This document shows, one piece after another, positions 50,526-59,001 of a stretch of DNA of 64,000 nucleotides (within the stretch, counting starts at the first letter, position 1; the number at the start of each line of letters is the position of its first letter). The position numbers were made by a program, and so were the translations under genes. Source of the stretch: Pelagibacterium flavum (lineage in GTDB: Bacteria; Pseudomonadota; Alphaproteobacteria; Rhizobiales; Devosiaceae). The notes below the pieces were generated by a model, which searched no databases, was not told where the DNA came from, and worked only from the letters and a program-made list of their open reading frames with translations. Location: positions 2,349,001-2,413,000 of the forward strand of contig NZ_CP107716.1 in NCBI RefSeq assembly GCF_025854335.1, given 5' to 3'.

Positions 50526-51541
50526 GCCACCGCCTCCACACAGCGCTTGAGCGCTTTGGCGACGCGCACCGGACCGGGGAAATAATCCCATTCGAAGGCG
50601 TGCGGGTATGGGGTGTCCCAGCCGGCGACGCGCTCGATCGGGGCGCGCAGGTGATAAAAACACCGCTCCTGTATGAGCGCGGAAAGTTCACCGCCGAAGC
50701 CGCCGAACCGCGAGGCTTCGTGCACGATGACGCAGCGGCCGGTCTTTTTGACCGATTTGACGATGGCGTCGATATCAAGCGGCACGATGGAGCGTAAATC
50801 GATCAGTTCGGCGTCGATGCCGGATTCGGCAATCGCCGCGTTGCAGACGTGAACCATGGTGCCATAGGCGAGCACCGTCGCCTCCCTGCCCTCGCGCATG
50901 ACCGAAGCCGACCCGAGCGGCACGGTGTAGTGACCGGCGGGGACTTCGCCGAGCTTGTGTTCGGCCCAGGTGGTCAGCGGCTTGTCGTGGTGGCCGTCGA
51001 AGGGGCCGTTATAGAGCCGCTTGGGTTCGAGAAAGATCACCGGATCGTACTCCTCAATGGCGGCGAGCAGCAAGCCCTTGGCATCGTAGGGATTGGAGGG
51101 GATCACGGTTTTCAGCCCCGTCACATGCGCAAAGATCGCCTCGGGGCTTTGCGAATGGGTCTGGCCGCCGAAAATGCCGCCGCCATAGGGCGAGCGGACG
51201 GTGATGGGGCACCAGAATTCGCCATTGGAGCGATAGCGCAGGCGGGCCGCTTCGGACACGAGCTGGTCGTAGGCGGGCAGGATATAGTCGGCGAACTGGA
51301 TCTCGACGATGGGCCGCAACCCGTAGGCGCCCATGCCGATGGCCGTGGCGACGATGCCGCCTTCGGAAATGGGGGAGTCGAAACAGCGGCTTAGCCCGTG
51401 TTTTTTCTGCAGTCCTTCAGTGACGCGGAACACGCCGCCGAAATAGCCCACGTCCTCGCCGAACACCAGGGTGTCGGGGTCGCTGCCGAGCTTGATGTCT
51501 AGGGCGGAATTGAGCGCCTGGATCATGTTCATGGCCGGCAT
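50522..51541 (-). CDS. bkdA2: Branched-chain 2-oxoacid dehydrogenase E1 beta
   Basis: 339-residue transketolase-like beta subunit: MNMIQALNSALDIKLGSDP, VFGEDVGYFGGVFRVTEGLQ, SPISEGGIVATAIGMG, VRSPYGGGIFGGQTHSQSPE, DLRSIVPLDIDAIV. The ATG at 51541, preceded by GAGGGG, is used rather than 51589. Upstream E1 alpha is separated by a ~200-bp gap containing a REP-like element. Confidence 0.95.
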   Translation of the reverse strand: MPAMNMIQALNSALDIKLGSDPDTLVFGEDVGYFGGVFRVTEGLQKKHGLSRCFDSPISEGGIVATAIGMGAYGLRPIVEIQFADYILPAYDQLVSEAARLRYRSNGEFWCPITVRSPYGGGIFGGQTHSQSPEAIFAHVTGLKTVIPSNPYDAKGLLLAAIEEYDPVIFLEPKRLYNGPFDGHHDKPLTTWAEHKLGEVPAGHYTVPLGSASVMREGREATVLAYGTMVHVCNAAIAESGIDAELIDLRSIVPLDIDAIVKSVKKTGRCVIVHEASRFGGFGGELSALIQERCFYHLRAPIERVAGWDTPYPHAFEWDYFPGPVRVAKALKRCVEAVA

Positions 51542-51595
51542 GGGAGACCCCTCGTCGTTTGCGGCCGTCGCACGACGCCAGCTACACACACCGTC

Positions 51596-51710
51596 GTCAT
51601 CCCGGCCTTGAGCCGGGAGCCAGTACGCTCAGAGGATGCGGAACGCGCCGCGGAGGACAGATTTCCGACGCCGAGGGTACTGGGTCCCGGGTCTTCGACC
51701 GGGATGACGC
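51596..51710. repeat. REP-like element between E1 alpha and E1 beta
   Basis: GTCATCCCGGCCTTGAGCCG at the left and CCGGGATGAC at the right flank a middle with GTACGCTCAG and GGTACTGGGTCCC. It shares its left arm exactly with the copy inside the E2 gene. Confidence 0.85.
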
Positions 51711-51746
51711 TGGTTCTCGGTGATGCGGCCGAAGACAGGATTATTA

Positions 51747-53000
51747 TCATACCCCCGCCTCCCGGCGCTGTTCGCGGATGCGCCAGTCGGGGTGGGCGAA
51801 GACGTCCTCGAACATTTCGCGCGGATTGGGCTTGGACTGGCCCAGCGTACCGATGGCTTCGGCCTGCTTGACGGCGGATTTGATGTCGGCGGTCAGCTCG
51901 GCGATGAGCGCCTCGTGCTGTTCTTCGGACCATTCGCCGATGGCGATGAGGTGGGCTTTCAGCCGCTCCAGCGGGTCGCCCAAGGGCCATTTGGAGGCTT
52001 CGTCCTCGGGGCGGTAGCGGGTGGGATCGTCGGAGGTGGAGTGCCCGGCGGCGCGATAGGTGAAAAACTCGATCAGCGTGGGGCCATGATTGGTGCGGGC
52101 GCGGTCGGCGGCCCAAAGGGTCGCGGCATAGACGGCGAGGAAATCATTGCCGTCGACCCTAAGACCGGGAATGCCATAGGCGATGGCCTTGGCGGCAAAG
52201 GTGGTTTCCCCGGCTCCGGCAATGCCGGAGAACGAGGAAATGGCCCATTGGTTGTTCTCGACGCAGAGGATAACCGGAGCCTTATAGACGGCGGCGAAAG
52301 TCAGGGCTTCGTGGAAATCGCCCTCTGCCGTCGTGCCGTCGCCCACATGACCGATGGCGATCTTGTCGTCGGATTTGAAGGCCGAGGCCATGGCCCAGCC
52401 CACGGCATGGCCGAAGCGCGAGCCGACATTGCCCGAAAGGGAATAAAAGCCGTAGTCGCGGGCCGAATAGAGAATGGGAAGCTGGCGACCGCGTAAGGGA
52501 TCGCGCTCGTTGGAATAGATCTGGTTGCACAGATCGATCAGCGGATAGTTCCGCGCCATCAGCCAGGAGAGCATGCGATAAGTGGGGAAATTCATATCCC
52601 CAAGGTCAAGCGCCAGCGCCTGGGCCGCGCCAATGGCCTCTTCGCCCAGCGATTTCATGTAAAAGCTGGTCTTGCCCTGCCGGTGGGCGCGGAACATCCG
52701 CTCATCGAACAGGCGCGTCTTGAGCATGGCGGTGAGCCCGGCGCGCAGCGTATCGGGGTCCAGGCGCGGGTCCCAGGGGCCGACCGCCCTGCCCTTTTCG
52801 TCGAGCACGCGGATCAGCCCATAGGGCAGATCGCGCATGTCGCGCTCGGGCTCGGAAATGTCCGGGCAGCGCACAGCGCCGGCCTCGGGCACCTCGATGT
52901 GAGAAAAATCGACGGGCTGGCCGGGCCGCGCCGGCGGCTCGGGTACGTAGAACGATAGTGCCGGGCGGTTGGATTTATCGCGTCGTGCGACTGTGTCCAT
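51747..53000 (-). CDS. bkdA1: Branched-chain 2-oxoacid dehydrogenase E1 alpha
   Basis: 417-residue thiamine-diphosphate subunit that decarboxylates the ketoacids of Leu, Ile and Val. The ThDP motif is GHVGDGTTAEGDFHEALTFA ending with CVENN; the phosphorylation-loop-like RAAGHSTSDDPTRYR is typical of bkd rather than pyruvate E1. GGAGGAGAG precedes the ATG. First gene of the bkd operon, divergent from the Lrp-type regulator. Confidence 0.95.
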   Translation of the reverse strand: MDTVARRDKSNRPALSFYVPEPPARPGQPVDFSHIEVPEAGAVRCPDISEPERDMRDLPYGLIRVLDEKGRAVGPWDPRLDPDTLRAGLTAMLKTRLFDERMFRAHRQGKTSFYMKSLGEEAIGAAQALALDLGDMNFPTYRMLSWLMARNYPLIDLCNQIYSNERDPLRGRQLPILYSARDYGFYSLSGNVGSRFGHAVGWAMASAFKSDDKIAIGHVGDGTTAEGDFHEALTFAAVYKAPVILCVENNQWAISSFSGIAGAGETTFAAKAIAYGIPGLRVDGNDFLAVYAATLWAADRARTNHGPTLIEFFTYRAAGHSTSDDPTRYRPEDEASKWPLGDPLERLKAHLIAIGEWSEEQHEALIAELTADIKSAVKQAEAIGTLGQSKPNPREMFEDVFAHPDWRIREQRREAGV

Positions 53001-53030
53001 GCTGCTCTCCTCCCCGATTGCAACATTGGG

Positions 53031-53058
53031 CTTTGATCAATATTACTACCAATCAAAG
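53031..53058. promoter_or_regulatory. Inverted repeat in the bkdA1/bkdR divergent promoter
   Basis: CTTTGAT and ATCAAAG, 14 bp of AT-rich sequence apart, lie 31 bp upstream of bkdA1 in the region shared with the Lrp gene. Position and AT content fit an Lrp/BkdR site. Confidence 0.45.
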
Positions 53059-53144
53059 GGGAGAACTTGACTTCATTCTCCGACTATCCCGTAATGGTTG
53101 GATATTTCATCCTATCATTTCACGCATATTGAGGAGACGATCAC

Positions 53145-53615
53145 ATGGACGAGATGGATCGCAAGATTCTGGCAGTGGTCCAGAATGACTCGTCCCTGTC
53201 CGTCGCCGATATGGCGGAGAAAGTGGGCCTCTCGCACACACCCTTCTGGCGGCGTCTCAAGCGCCTAGAAAAGGACGGGGTCATCAAGGAGCGGGTTTCG
53301 ATCCTCGACCAGCACAAGCTGGGGCTCGATATCACGGTCTTTGCCCATATTAGACTCAAGCAGCACGATGAGGAAACGCTTGAAGCGTTCGAGCGGGAGG
53401 TCGCCGACTATCCGGAGGTCGTGGAATGTTATTCCATGAGCGGGGAGACCGACTATGTGGTGCGTGCGCTGGTCGCCTCGATTGAGGAATATGAGCGGCT
53501 TTTGAAGCGCAAGCTGTTGCATTTGCCCGGCGTTGTGGCCATCAACTCCCATTTCGCGCTCAAATGCATCAAGCTCACGACCAAGCTGCCGATCGCTGCG
53601 GAAACAGCGCGCTAA
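53145..53615 (+). CDS. bkdR: Lrp/AsnC-family regulator (BkdR-like)
   Basis: 156 residues: helix-turn-helix (MDEMDRKILAVVQNDSSLSV, then MAEKVGLSHTPFWRRLKRLE) and a RAM ligand domain (CYSMSGETDYVVRALVASIEEYE, HLPGVVAINSHFALKCIK). Divergent from bkdA1, as BkdR is in other proteobacteria, where it senses branched-chain amino acids and activates bkd. GGAG sits 9 nt before the ATG. Confidence 0.87.
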   Translation: MDEMDRKILAVVQNDSSLSVADMAEKVGLSHTPFWRRLKRLEKDGVIKERVSILDQHKLGLDITVFAHIRLKQHDEETLEAFEREVADYPEVVECYSMSGETDYVVRALVASIEEYERLLKRKLLHLPGVVAINSHFALKCIKLTTKLPIAAETAR

Positions 53616-53663
53616 ACGGGAAACGGCCTCACGTCCCGGATGACTGAATAAGAGGAGACGGCT

Positions 53664-54413
53664 TTGAAAATTCTAGTCCCGGTCAAGCGGGTGCTCGACG
53701 CCAACATCACCGTGCGGGTGAAATCGGACGGCACGGGCGTCGATCTCGCCAACCAGAAGATGAGCATGAACCCGTTCGACGAAATCGCCGTCGAAGAGGC
53801 GGTCAAGCTCAGGGAAGCGAGCATCGCCACCGAGATCGTCGCGGTTTCCATCGGGCCGGCGCAGGCGCAGGATACGCTGCGCACCGCCCTGGCCATGGGC
53901 GCCGACAGCGCCATTCTGGTCAAGACCGATGAAACGATCGAGCCGCTGGCGGTTGCGAAAATCCTCAAGGTGATCGCCGAACAGCAAGGCCCCGATCTGG
54001 TCATCATGGGCAAGCAGGCCATCGACGACGATTCCAACCAGACCGCGCAGATGCTTTCGGCCCTGCTCGGCTGGCCGCAGGCGACGTTTGCCTCCAAGGT
54101 TGAAATTGCCGATGGCAAGGCGACCGTGACACGTGAGGTCGATGGGGGACTTGAAACGCTCGAGATGAGCCTGCCGGCGGTTGTTTCGACCGATCTGCGG
54201 CTCAACACGCCCCGTTATGCCTCGCTGCCCAATGTGATGAAGGCCAAGAAAAAGCCGCTCGAGGAAATCGATGCCGCCAGCCTTGGCGTGGCGCTTGCGC
54301 CGACGCTGAGCGTGGTATCGACCGCCAAGCCGGCCGAGCGCAAGCCCGGCTCGATGGTGAGCTCGGTGACCGAACTCGTTGAAAAGCTCAAGACGGAGGC
54401 TCGGGTGCTATGA
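53664..54413 (+). CDS. etfB: Electron transfer flavoprotein subunit beta
   Basis: 249-residue ETF beta: [58 protein letters not shown] (AMP region). TTG start with GAGGAG upstream. With etfA it carries electrons from acyl-CoA dehydrogenases such as the nearby ivd to ETF-ubiquinone oxidoreductase, which is not in the window. Confidence 0.96.
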   Translation: MKILVPVKRVLDANITVRVKSDGTGVDLANQKMSMNPFDEIAVEEAVKLREASIATEIVAVSIGPAQAQDTLRTALAMGADSAILVKTDETIEPLAVAKILKVIAEQQGPDLVIMGKQAIDDDSNQTAQMLSALLGWPQATFASKVEIADGKATVTREVDGGLETLEMSLPAVVSTDLRLNTPRYASLPNVMKAKKKPLEEIDAASLGVALAPTLSVVSTAKPAERKPGSMVSSVTELVEKLKTEARVL

Positions 54414-55339
54414 GCATTCTCATCCTCGCTGAACACGATAATTCCACCCTTGCGGTTGCCACGGCCAAGGCCGTTGCCGCGGCGCAGAAGATCGGTGGCG
54501 ATATCGATGTGCTGGTGGCCGGGTCCGGTTGCGGCCAGGTCGCCGAGGCTGCGGCAAAGCTCGACGGGGTCGCCAAGGTACTGGTGTCCGACGCTGACGC
54601 CTATGCGCACCAGCTTGCCGAACCGGTCTCGGAATTGCTGGTGCATCTGGCGGGCGGGTACAGCCATATCGTTGCCGCCGCGACCACTTCGGGCAAGAAT
54701 GTGATGCCGCGTGTGGCGGCGTTGCTCGATGTGATGCAGGTTTCCGATATTACCGCCGTGCTGTCGGACAAGCGTTTCGAGCGGCCCGTTTATGCGGGTG
54801 CGGCGATCCAGACTGTTGAGGCCACGGCAGACAAGGTGGTTGTCACCGTGCGCGCATCGGCGTTCGACGCCGTGGGCGACGGCGGTTCGGCCCCGCTCGA
54901 AGCGGTCGATTTTGCGCCCTCGGCTCCTAAGGTGAAATTTGTCTCGCGCGACACCCCGGTCAGCGCCGGGCCGGAACTTGCCAATGCGCGGATCGTGGTT
55001 TCGGGCGGACGGGCGCTGGGCTCGGCGGAAAAGTTCAACGAGATCATCAAGCCGCTGGCCGACAAGCTGGGCGCCGCCATGGGCGCTTCGCGCGCAGCAG
55101 TGGACGCGGGCTATGCGCCCAATGACTGGCAGGTGGGCCAGACCGGCAAGGTCGTGGCGCCCGATCTCTATATCGCAGTGGGAATTTCCGGGGCGATCCA
55201 GCATCTGGCGGGAATGAAGAATTCCAAGGTCATCGTGGCCATCGACAAGGACCCCGAAGCCCCTATTTTCGGGGTGGCCGATTACGGGCTGGTGGGTGAT
55301 CTGTTCGAATTGGTGCCCGAGTTGACCGACGCGCTGTAA
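54410..55339 (+). CDS. etfA: Electron transfer flavoprotein subunit alpha
   Basis: 309-residue ETF alpha; the FAD-binding C-terminal half has [65 protein letters not shown] and [19 protein letters not shown] overlaps the etfB stop by 4 nt. A stem-loop follows. Confidence 0.97.
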   Translation: MSILILAEHDNSTLAVATAKAVAAAQKIGGDIDVLVAGSGCGQVAEAAAKLDGVAKVLVSDADAYAHQLAEPVSELLVHLAGGYSHIVAAATTSGKNVMPRVAALLDVMQVSDITAVLSDKRFERPVYAGAAIQTVEATADKVVVTVRASAFDAVGDGGSAPLEAVDFAPSAPKVKFVSRDTPVSAGPELANARIVVSGGRALGSAEKFNEIIKPLADKLGAAMGASRAAVDAGYAPNDWQVGQTGKVVAPDLYIAVGISGAIQHLAGMKNSKVIVAIDKDPEAPIFGVADYGLVGDLFELVPELTDAL

Positions 55340-55359
55340 GCGCAGTCACACGCATCAAA

Positions 55360-55385
55360 AAGGGCGGCGCAAAAGTGCCGCCTTT
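55360..55385 (+). terminator. Terminator after etfA
   Basis: GGCGGC pairs with GCCGCC across an 8-nt loop (GCAAAAGT), extended by A-T pairs, and is followed by TTTATTGT; about 20 nt past the etfA stop. Confidence 0.7.
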
Positions 55386-55554
55386 ATTGTCAAGCCGTCC
55401 GGCCTGAACACAAACGCTAACCAATAGTTGACGAGGTTAACCATGCAGGCGTACCATTAAGCGGTACTGGCTAAGCTTTCTGAGCTGACGCTATTCGCCA
55501 GCCAAGTATTTCATGAAAGAGAGCCAGTACTCCAGGCTTTGGAGGAGGCCTCTC

Positions 55555-57309
55555 ATGACCAAAACCAGACAATTACTCAGCTTATTGGCAGTCGCCGCAT
55601 CGTCGGTTTCACTATTGGCCGTACAGGCCGGCGTTGCCCAGGACAGTCCGATCGACGATCTCACGCCGGTCACTGACGAAATGTTGAATAATCCGCCCGA
55701 CGGCGACTGGCTGATGTGGCGGCGCACATATAACGGCTGGGGCTACAGCCCGCTCGATGAAATCAACAAGGACAATGTTGGCGATCTGGAACTGGCCTGG
55801 GCCTGGGGCATGTCTCCGGGCGGACGGTCGCAGGAAACGCCCCTCGTTCATGACGGAATTCTGTATCTCCAGAACTCGAGCCATCTCATCCAGGCCCTCG
55901 ACGGGGCCACGGGCGAGTTGATCTGGGAGTATGAGTACGAACTCCCCGATGAGGTGAATCCCAACGGAGAGCGCAGCAAGGCGATTTACGATGACAAGCT
56001 GATCATCGCCACTCGCGATGCGCATCTGATTGCGCTGGATGCCAAGACCGGCCAGCTGATCTGGGACAAGACGGTTGCCAACTACGAGCACGGCTTTGCT
56101 TTCTCCAGCGGACCTATCGTTGCGAACGGCGTCGTTGTCCAAGGCATGACCGGGTGCAGCAACGCTCAACCCGGCGGCTGCTTCTTTACCGGGCACGACG
56201 TGGATACCGGTGAGGAATTGTGGCGTGTCCACACCATCGCCCGCGGCGATACGCCCGAGGGCAATAGCTGGAACGGTCTCCCCCTGGAAAGCCGCTATGG
56301 CGCATCGGCCTGGATCACCGGCTCTTACGACCCCGAGCAGAACCTGATCTTCGCCGGCGTCGGACAGCCCTATCCGTGGAACGTCGAGATCGCGGGGCTG
56401 ACTCCCCCGAGTTCGGATCCCAACGTCACCAATGAGGCACTCTACACCAACTCCACACTTGCCATCGATGTGACCACGGGCGAGCTCGAATGGTACCACC
56501 AGTATCTGGAGACCGACTCTCTGGACCTCGACTATGCCTATGAGCGCATATTGGTGGACCTGCCGTTCAACGGCGAGATGCGGCAACAGGTGGTGACGAC
56601 CGGAAAGATCGGCATTATCGAGTCGCTCGACCGGACGACGGGTGAATGGCTGTGGGCCCAGGAGACCGCACCGCAGAACGTGGTGCTTTCTATCGATCCG
56701 GACACCGGCGAAAAGGAGATCAACCCCGAGGTCATTCCGGTGATCGGTGAGACCACCTTCAACTGCCCGGCCGACCCGGGCAGCAAAGCCTGGCAGGCCA
56801 CGGCATACAGCCCACGGACCGAGACCCTGTATCTGCCAACGGTTGAGTTCTGCTCCAACACCACGGTCAATCCGCTCGATCCGGGTGAGATTTACACCGG
56901 TGGCGGGCTGCAGACCTTTGCTCGCGTGCCGCATCCTGATGGCGATGGCAATATCGGGCAAGTCCGTGCCATCAACCTCGTGGACCAATCGGAGGTTTGG
57001 CAGTATCGGCAATATGCACCAGTCACCAGCGCAACCCTGCCGACTGGTGGCGGGCTGGTGTTCGTTGGCAGCCTTGATCGCAAGTTCATGGCCTTCGACG
57101 ACGAAACTGGCGAAAAGCTCTGGGAAAGCGGGCCGTTGAGCAATTCGCTCGAATCCTTCCCGATTTCCTACGAGGCGGGCGGCAAGCAATATGTTGCCGT
57201 TGTCGCGAACTGGGCCTCGGGTCTGGGCCGCCTGGCATCGCTGACCCCGGACATCCGCCTGCCGTCGGACAATCCGGCAACACTGTATGTGTTTGCGCTT
57301 CCCGACTGA
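55555..57309 (+). CDS. Periplasmic PQQ-dependent dehydrogenase, methanol/ethanol-dehydrogenase family
   Basis: 584 residues from ATG 55555 (GGAGGAGG upstream); signal peptide cleaved near GVAQ|DS. Eight-bladed quinoprotein propeller with repeated W-docking motifs (LDGATGELIWEYEYE, LDAKTGQLIWDKTV, HDVDTGEELWRVHT, FDDETGEKLWES). The catalytic-Asp region reads SLDLDYA: Asp324 with Asp326 two residues on, the pattern of lanthanide-type (XoxF/PedH) enzymes. The usual metal ligands look changed: GxGNP is GVGQP (Gln271), the Glu loop is a GC...GC loop, and no vicinal Cys-Cys is seen. Substrate, probably an alcohol, is unknown. Confidence 0.88.
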   Translation: MTKTRQLLSLLAVAASSVSLLAVQAGVAQDSPIDDLTPVTDEMLNNPPDGDWLMWRRTYNGWGYSPLDEINKDNVGDLELAWAWGMSPGGRSQETPLVHDGILYLQNSSHLIQALDGATGELIWEYEYELPDEVNPNGERSKAIYDDKLIIATRDAHLIALDAKTGQLIWDKTVANYEHGFAFSSGPIVANGVVVQGMTGCSNAQPGGCFFTGHDVDTGEELWRVHTIARGDTPEGNSWNGLPLESRYGASAWITGSYDPEQNLIFAGVGQPYPWNVEIAGLTPPSSDPNVTNEALYTNSTLAIDVTTGELEWYHQYLETDSLDLDYAYERILVDLPFNGEMRQQVVTTGKIGIIESLDRTTGEWLWAQETAPQNVVLSIDPDTGEKEINPEVIPVIGETTFNCPADPGSKAWQATAYSPRTETLYLPTVEFCSNTTVNPLDPGEIYTGGGLQTFARVPHPDGDGNIGQVRAINLVDQSEVWQYRQYAPVTSATLPTGGGLVFVGSLDRKFMAFDDETGEKLWESGPLSNSLESFPISYEAGGKQYVAVVANWASGLGRLASLTPDIRLPSDNPATLYVFALPD

Positions 57310-57330
57310 TCGGAAGGCGCCATCCGAGAA

Positions 57331-57370
57331 GCGGGGCGGGCTCGGAATTTCCGGTCCGCCCCGCGTTTTT
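57331..57370 (+). terminator. Terminator after the PQQ dehydrogenase gene
   Basis: GCGGGGCGG and CCGCCCCGC pair over 9 bp, with a smaller CGGAA/TTCCG stem nested inside, followed by GTTTTT. Strong intrinsic terminator 22 nt past the stop. Confidence 0.9.
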
Positions 57371-57433
57371 CGGGGAGGGTCGATTTTTCGAGACCGCCTT
57401 TCACCCACTGCCACCACGGCCAAGTGGCAACGC

Positions 57434-57462
57434 CCATGGACCCCGGCTCTTGCCGGGGAAGC
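57434..57462. repeat. REP-like hairpin upstream of the XoxJ-like gene
   Basis: CCATGGACCCCGGCTCTTGC followed by CGGGGAAGC; one half-unit of the same subtype as the first element inside the E2 gene. Confidence 0.7.
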
Positions 57463-57500
57463 GCTGCAAGATACGCCGGCACCAATAGAGGAGACACCAA

Positions 57501-58358
57501 TTGTCCTTTGCCTTGCGCCCGGTCGTCACGCTTCTGGTTTCGGCGCTGGCCATTGCCATAACCGCACTGTCGCCGTGGCCCGCCTCGGCACAGGAGCCTG
57601 AATTCTACGACGTGCCCTTTGCTCCGGGGCAATGGAATATCGGCCGGCAGCTCAACGAGTCCCAATTTCGCTATTGCGTGGACGAGCGCGATCCCGACTG
57701 GGCGATTGGGGATGCCATCGCCGAGGCCATTGCCACGGGATTGCTGCTCGAACCACAACGATATGTGGTTCCCAGCGACATGGTGAGTGAGGACATCACG
57801 AAAATCTACCAGATCCTGCTCGAACATTGCGACGTGCAGATGGGCTTCAAGCTCATTCCCGAAGGGCTGCCCGAATGGGTGATCGCCACCCGCCCCTATT
57901 ACGAAGCCGGGTATGTTTTCATTACCACCGATCCAGCCATTCAGACGCTGGGCGACCTGCCTCCCTCCAGCCCCATCGGAGCGACGCTGGGCACGTCGGC
58001 CCATTTTCAGCTCTTTACCTTTGTCTCAACGATGGCGCCGGAAGACCGCTGGCCGGTGTTTCCAATGGGCACCAACCAGCTTTCCATCGACTCGCTGCTC
58101 AACGGCACGGTGGATGTTGCGCTGGTCTGGGCGCCCAGCCTGTGGGCCGCGCAACGCGACAATCCCGACCTTGCGGACATCCACGTCGTGGACCCAAGTC
58201 CCTTGCAGCCGTCCAGCCTAGGGGTGGGCGGGCTGTTGCTCGCTGAAAATACCTTTTTGCGCACGGCCATCGACGAGGCGATTGAAGCGCTTACGGCGGA
58301 TGGCACAATCGGCGCCATCCTCGAAGAGTACGATTTTGCGGCTACGCCTGCCCCGTGA
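57501..58358 (+). CDS. Quinoprotein-dehydrogenase-associated periplasmic binding protein (XoxJ/MoxJ-like)
   Basis: 285 residues with a signal peptide (cleavage SASA|QEP) and a type 2 periplasmic-binding fold: FRYCVDERDPDWAIGDAIAEAIA, YQILLEHCDVQMGFKLIPEG, PIGATLGTSAHF, SLLNGTVDVALVWAPSLW. This matches the binding proteins that accompany methanol-type PQQ dehydrogenases and are thought to help their activation. TTG start with GAGGAG upstream, just downstream of the dehydrogenase. Confidence 0.83.
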   Translation: MSFALRPVVTLLVSALAIAITALSPWPASAQEPEFYDVPFAPGQWNIGRQLNESQFRYCVDERDPDWAIGDAIAEAIATGLLLEPQRYVVPSDMVSEDITKIYQILLEHCDVQMGFKLIPEGLPEWVIATRPYYEAGYVFITTDPAIQTLGDLPPSSPIGATLGTSAHFQLFTFVSTMAPEDRWPVFPMGTNQLSIDSLLNGTVDVALVWAPSLWAAQRDNPDLADIHVVDPSPLQPSSLGVGGLLLAENTFLRTAIDEAIEALTADGTIGAILEEYDFAATPAP

Positions 58359-58370
58359 CCGCGTGGCCCT

Positions 58371-58817
58371 TTACTTCTGGACGATCAATTTGTTGAGCGA
58401 TTCCATGTCGGAGGGCAGCGGATCGCCGGCCGGAAAGCCGTTTTCCTGCAGGATATAGGCCATCAGATCGGCATAGACCTCGGGCGAATAGCGGCCCGGC
58501 GCATTGGGCGGCATCAGCAAGCTCATGAACCCGAACATTGCCGAGGCCGGTGCCCCGTTGGCGAATTTCTGCTCGAACGCCAGCCCGCGCAATGGCGGCC
58601 CGCCGATCAACCCGCCGCGCAGATCGTCTCCGTGGCAGTCGACGCAGTCTCTTTCAAACCTGTCCTCACCGCGATCGGCCTGCTCGGATGAATAGTGCAC
58701 CGGGCTCATGGTGCTGTCGTCCTGGGCGAAAACCGGTGCGGAAAGAGAAAAGGTGCCAGCGACCAACCCGGTGAGCATCACCAAGCGAGACGCGGGGCTA
58801 CCAATGATGGGACCCAT
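58371..58817 (-). CDS. c-type cytochrome
   Basis: 148-residue periplasmic monohaem cytochrome c: signal peptide (ending PVFA|QDD), haem motif CVDCH, and a likely distal Met in FMSLLMPPNAPGRYSPE. The ATG at 58817 follows GGGAGG. Convergent with the XoxJ-like gene by 12 nt. It is the probable electron acceptor for the PQQ dehydrogenase, as XoxG/ExaB are elsewhere, although the opposite strand means separate transcription. Confidence 0.87.
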   Translation of the reverse strand: MGPIIGSPASRLVMLTGLVAGTFSLSAPVFAQDDSTMSPVHYSSEQADRGEDRFERDCVDCHGDDLRGGLIGGPPLRGLAFEQKFANGAPASAMFGFMSLLMPPNAPGRYSPEVYADLMAYILQENGFPAGDPLPSDMESLNKLIVQK

Positions 58818-58964
58818 AATTTCCTCCCGTTGCGGACCAGCTCTCACAGAAGCCAATCAAGGGAAGGCATCTTGAGGTGAGGCGAGATGGTCCTTGAGCC
58901 AACAGCAAAGCCGACGCCAAAGGCAATTGCAAGCACAATATGGGTGGTCGGGGGGATCAGCCCG

Positions 58965-59000
58965 GCATTGCGGGCGGCGCCTTGGCACCGCCCGCAATGC
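58965..59000 (-). terminator. Stem-loop after the VWA gene
   Basis: GCATTGCGGGCGG and CCGCCCGCAATGC make a perfect 13-bp stem with a 10-nt loop, immediately after the VWA stop. No T-run. Confidence 0.65.
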
Positions 59001-59001
59001 T

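Noticed and set aside
55612..57423. A 603-codon minus-strand frame opposite the PQQ dehydrogenase
   Set aside because: Codon-bias shadow of a high-GC gene; no recognisable domain, while the plus strand encodes a complete quinoprotein.
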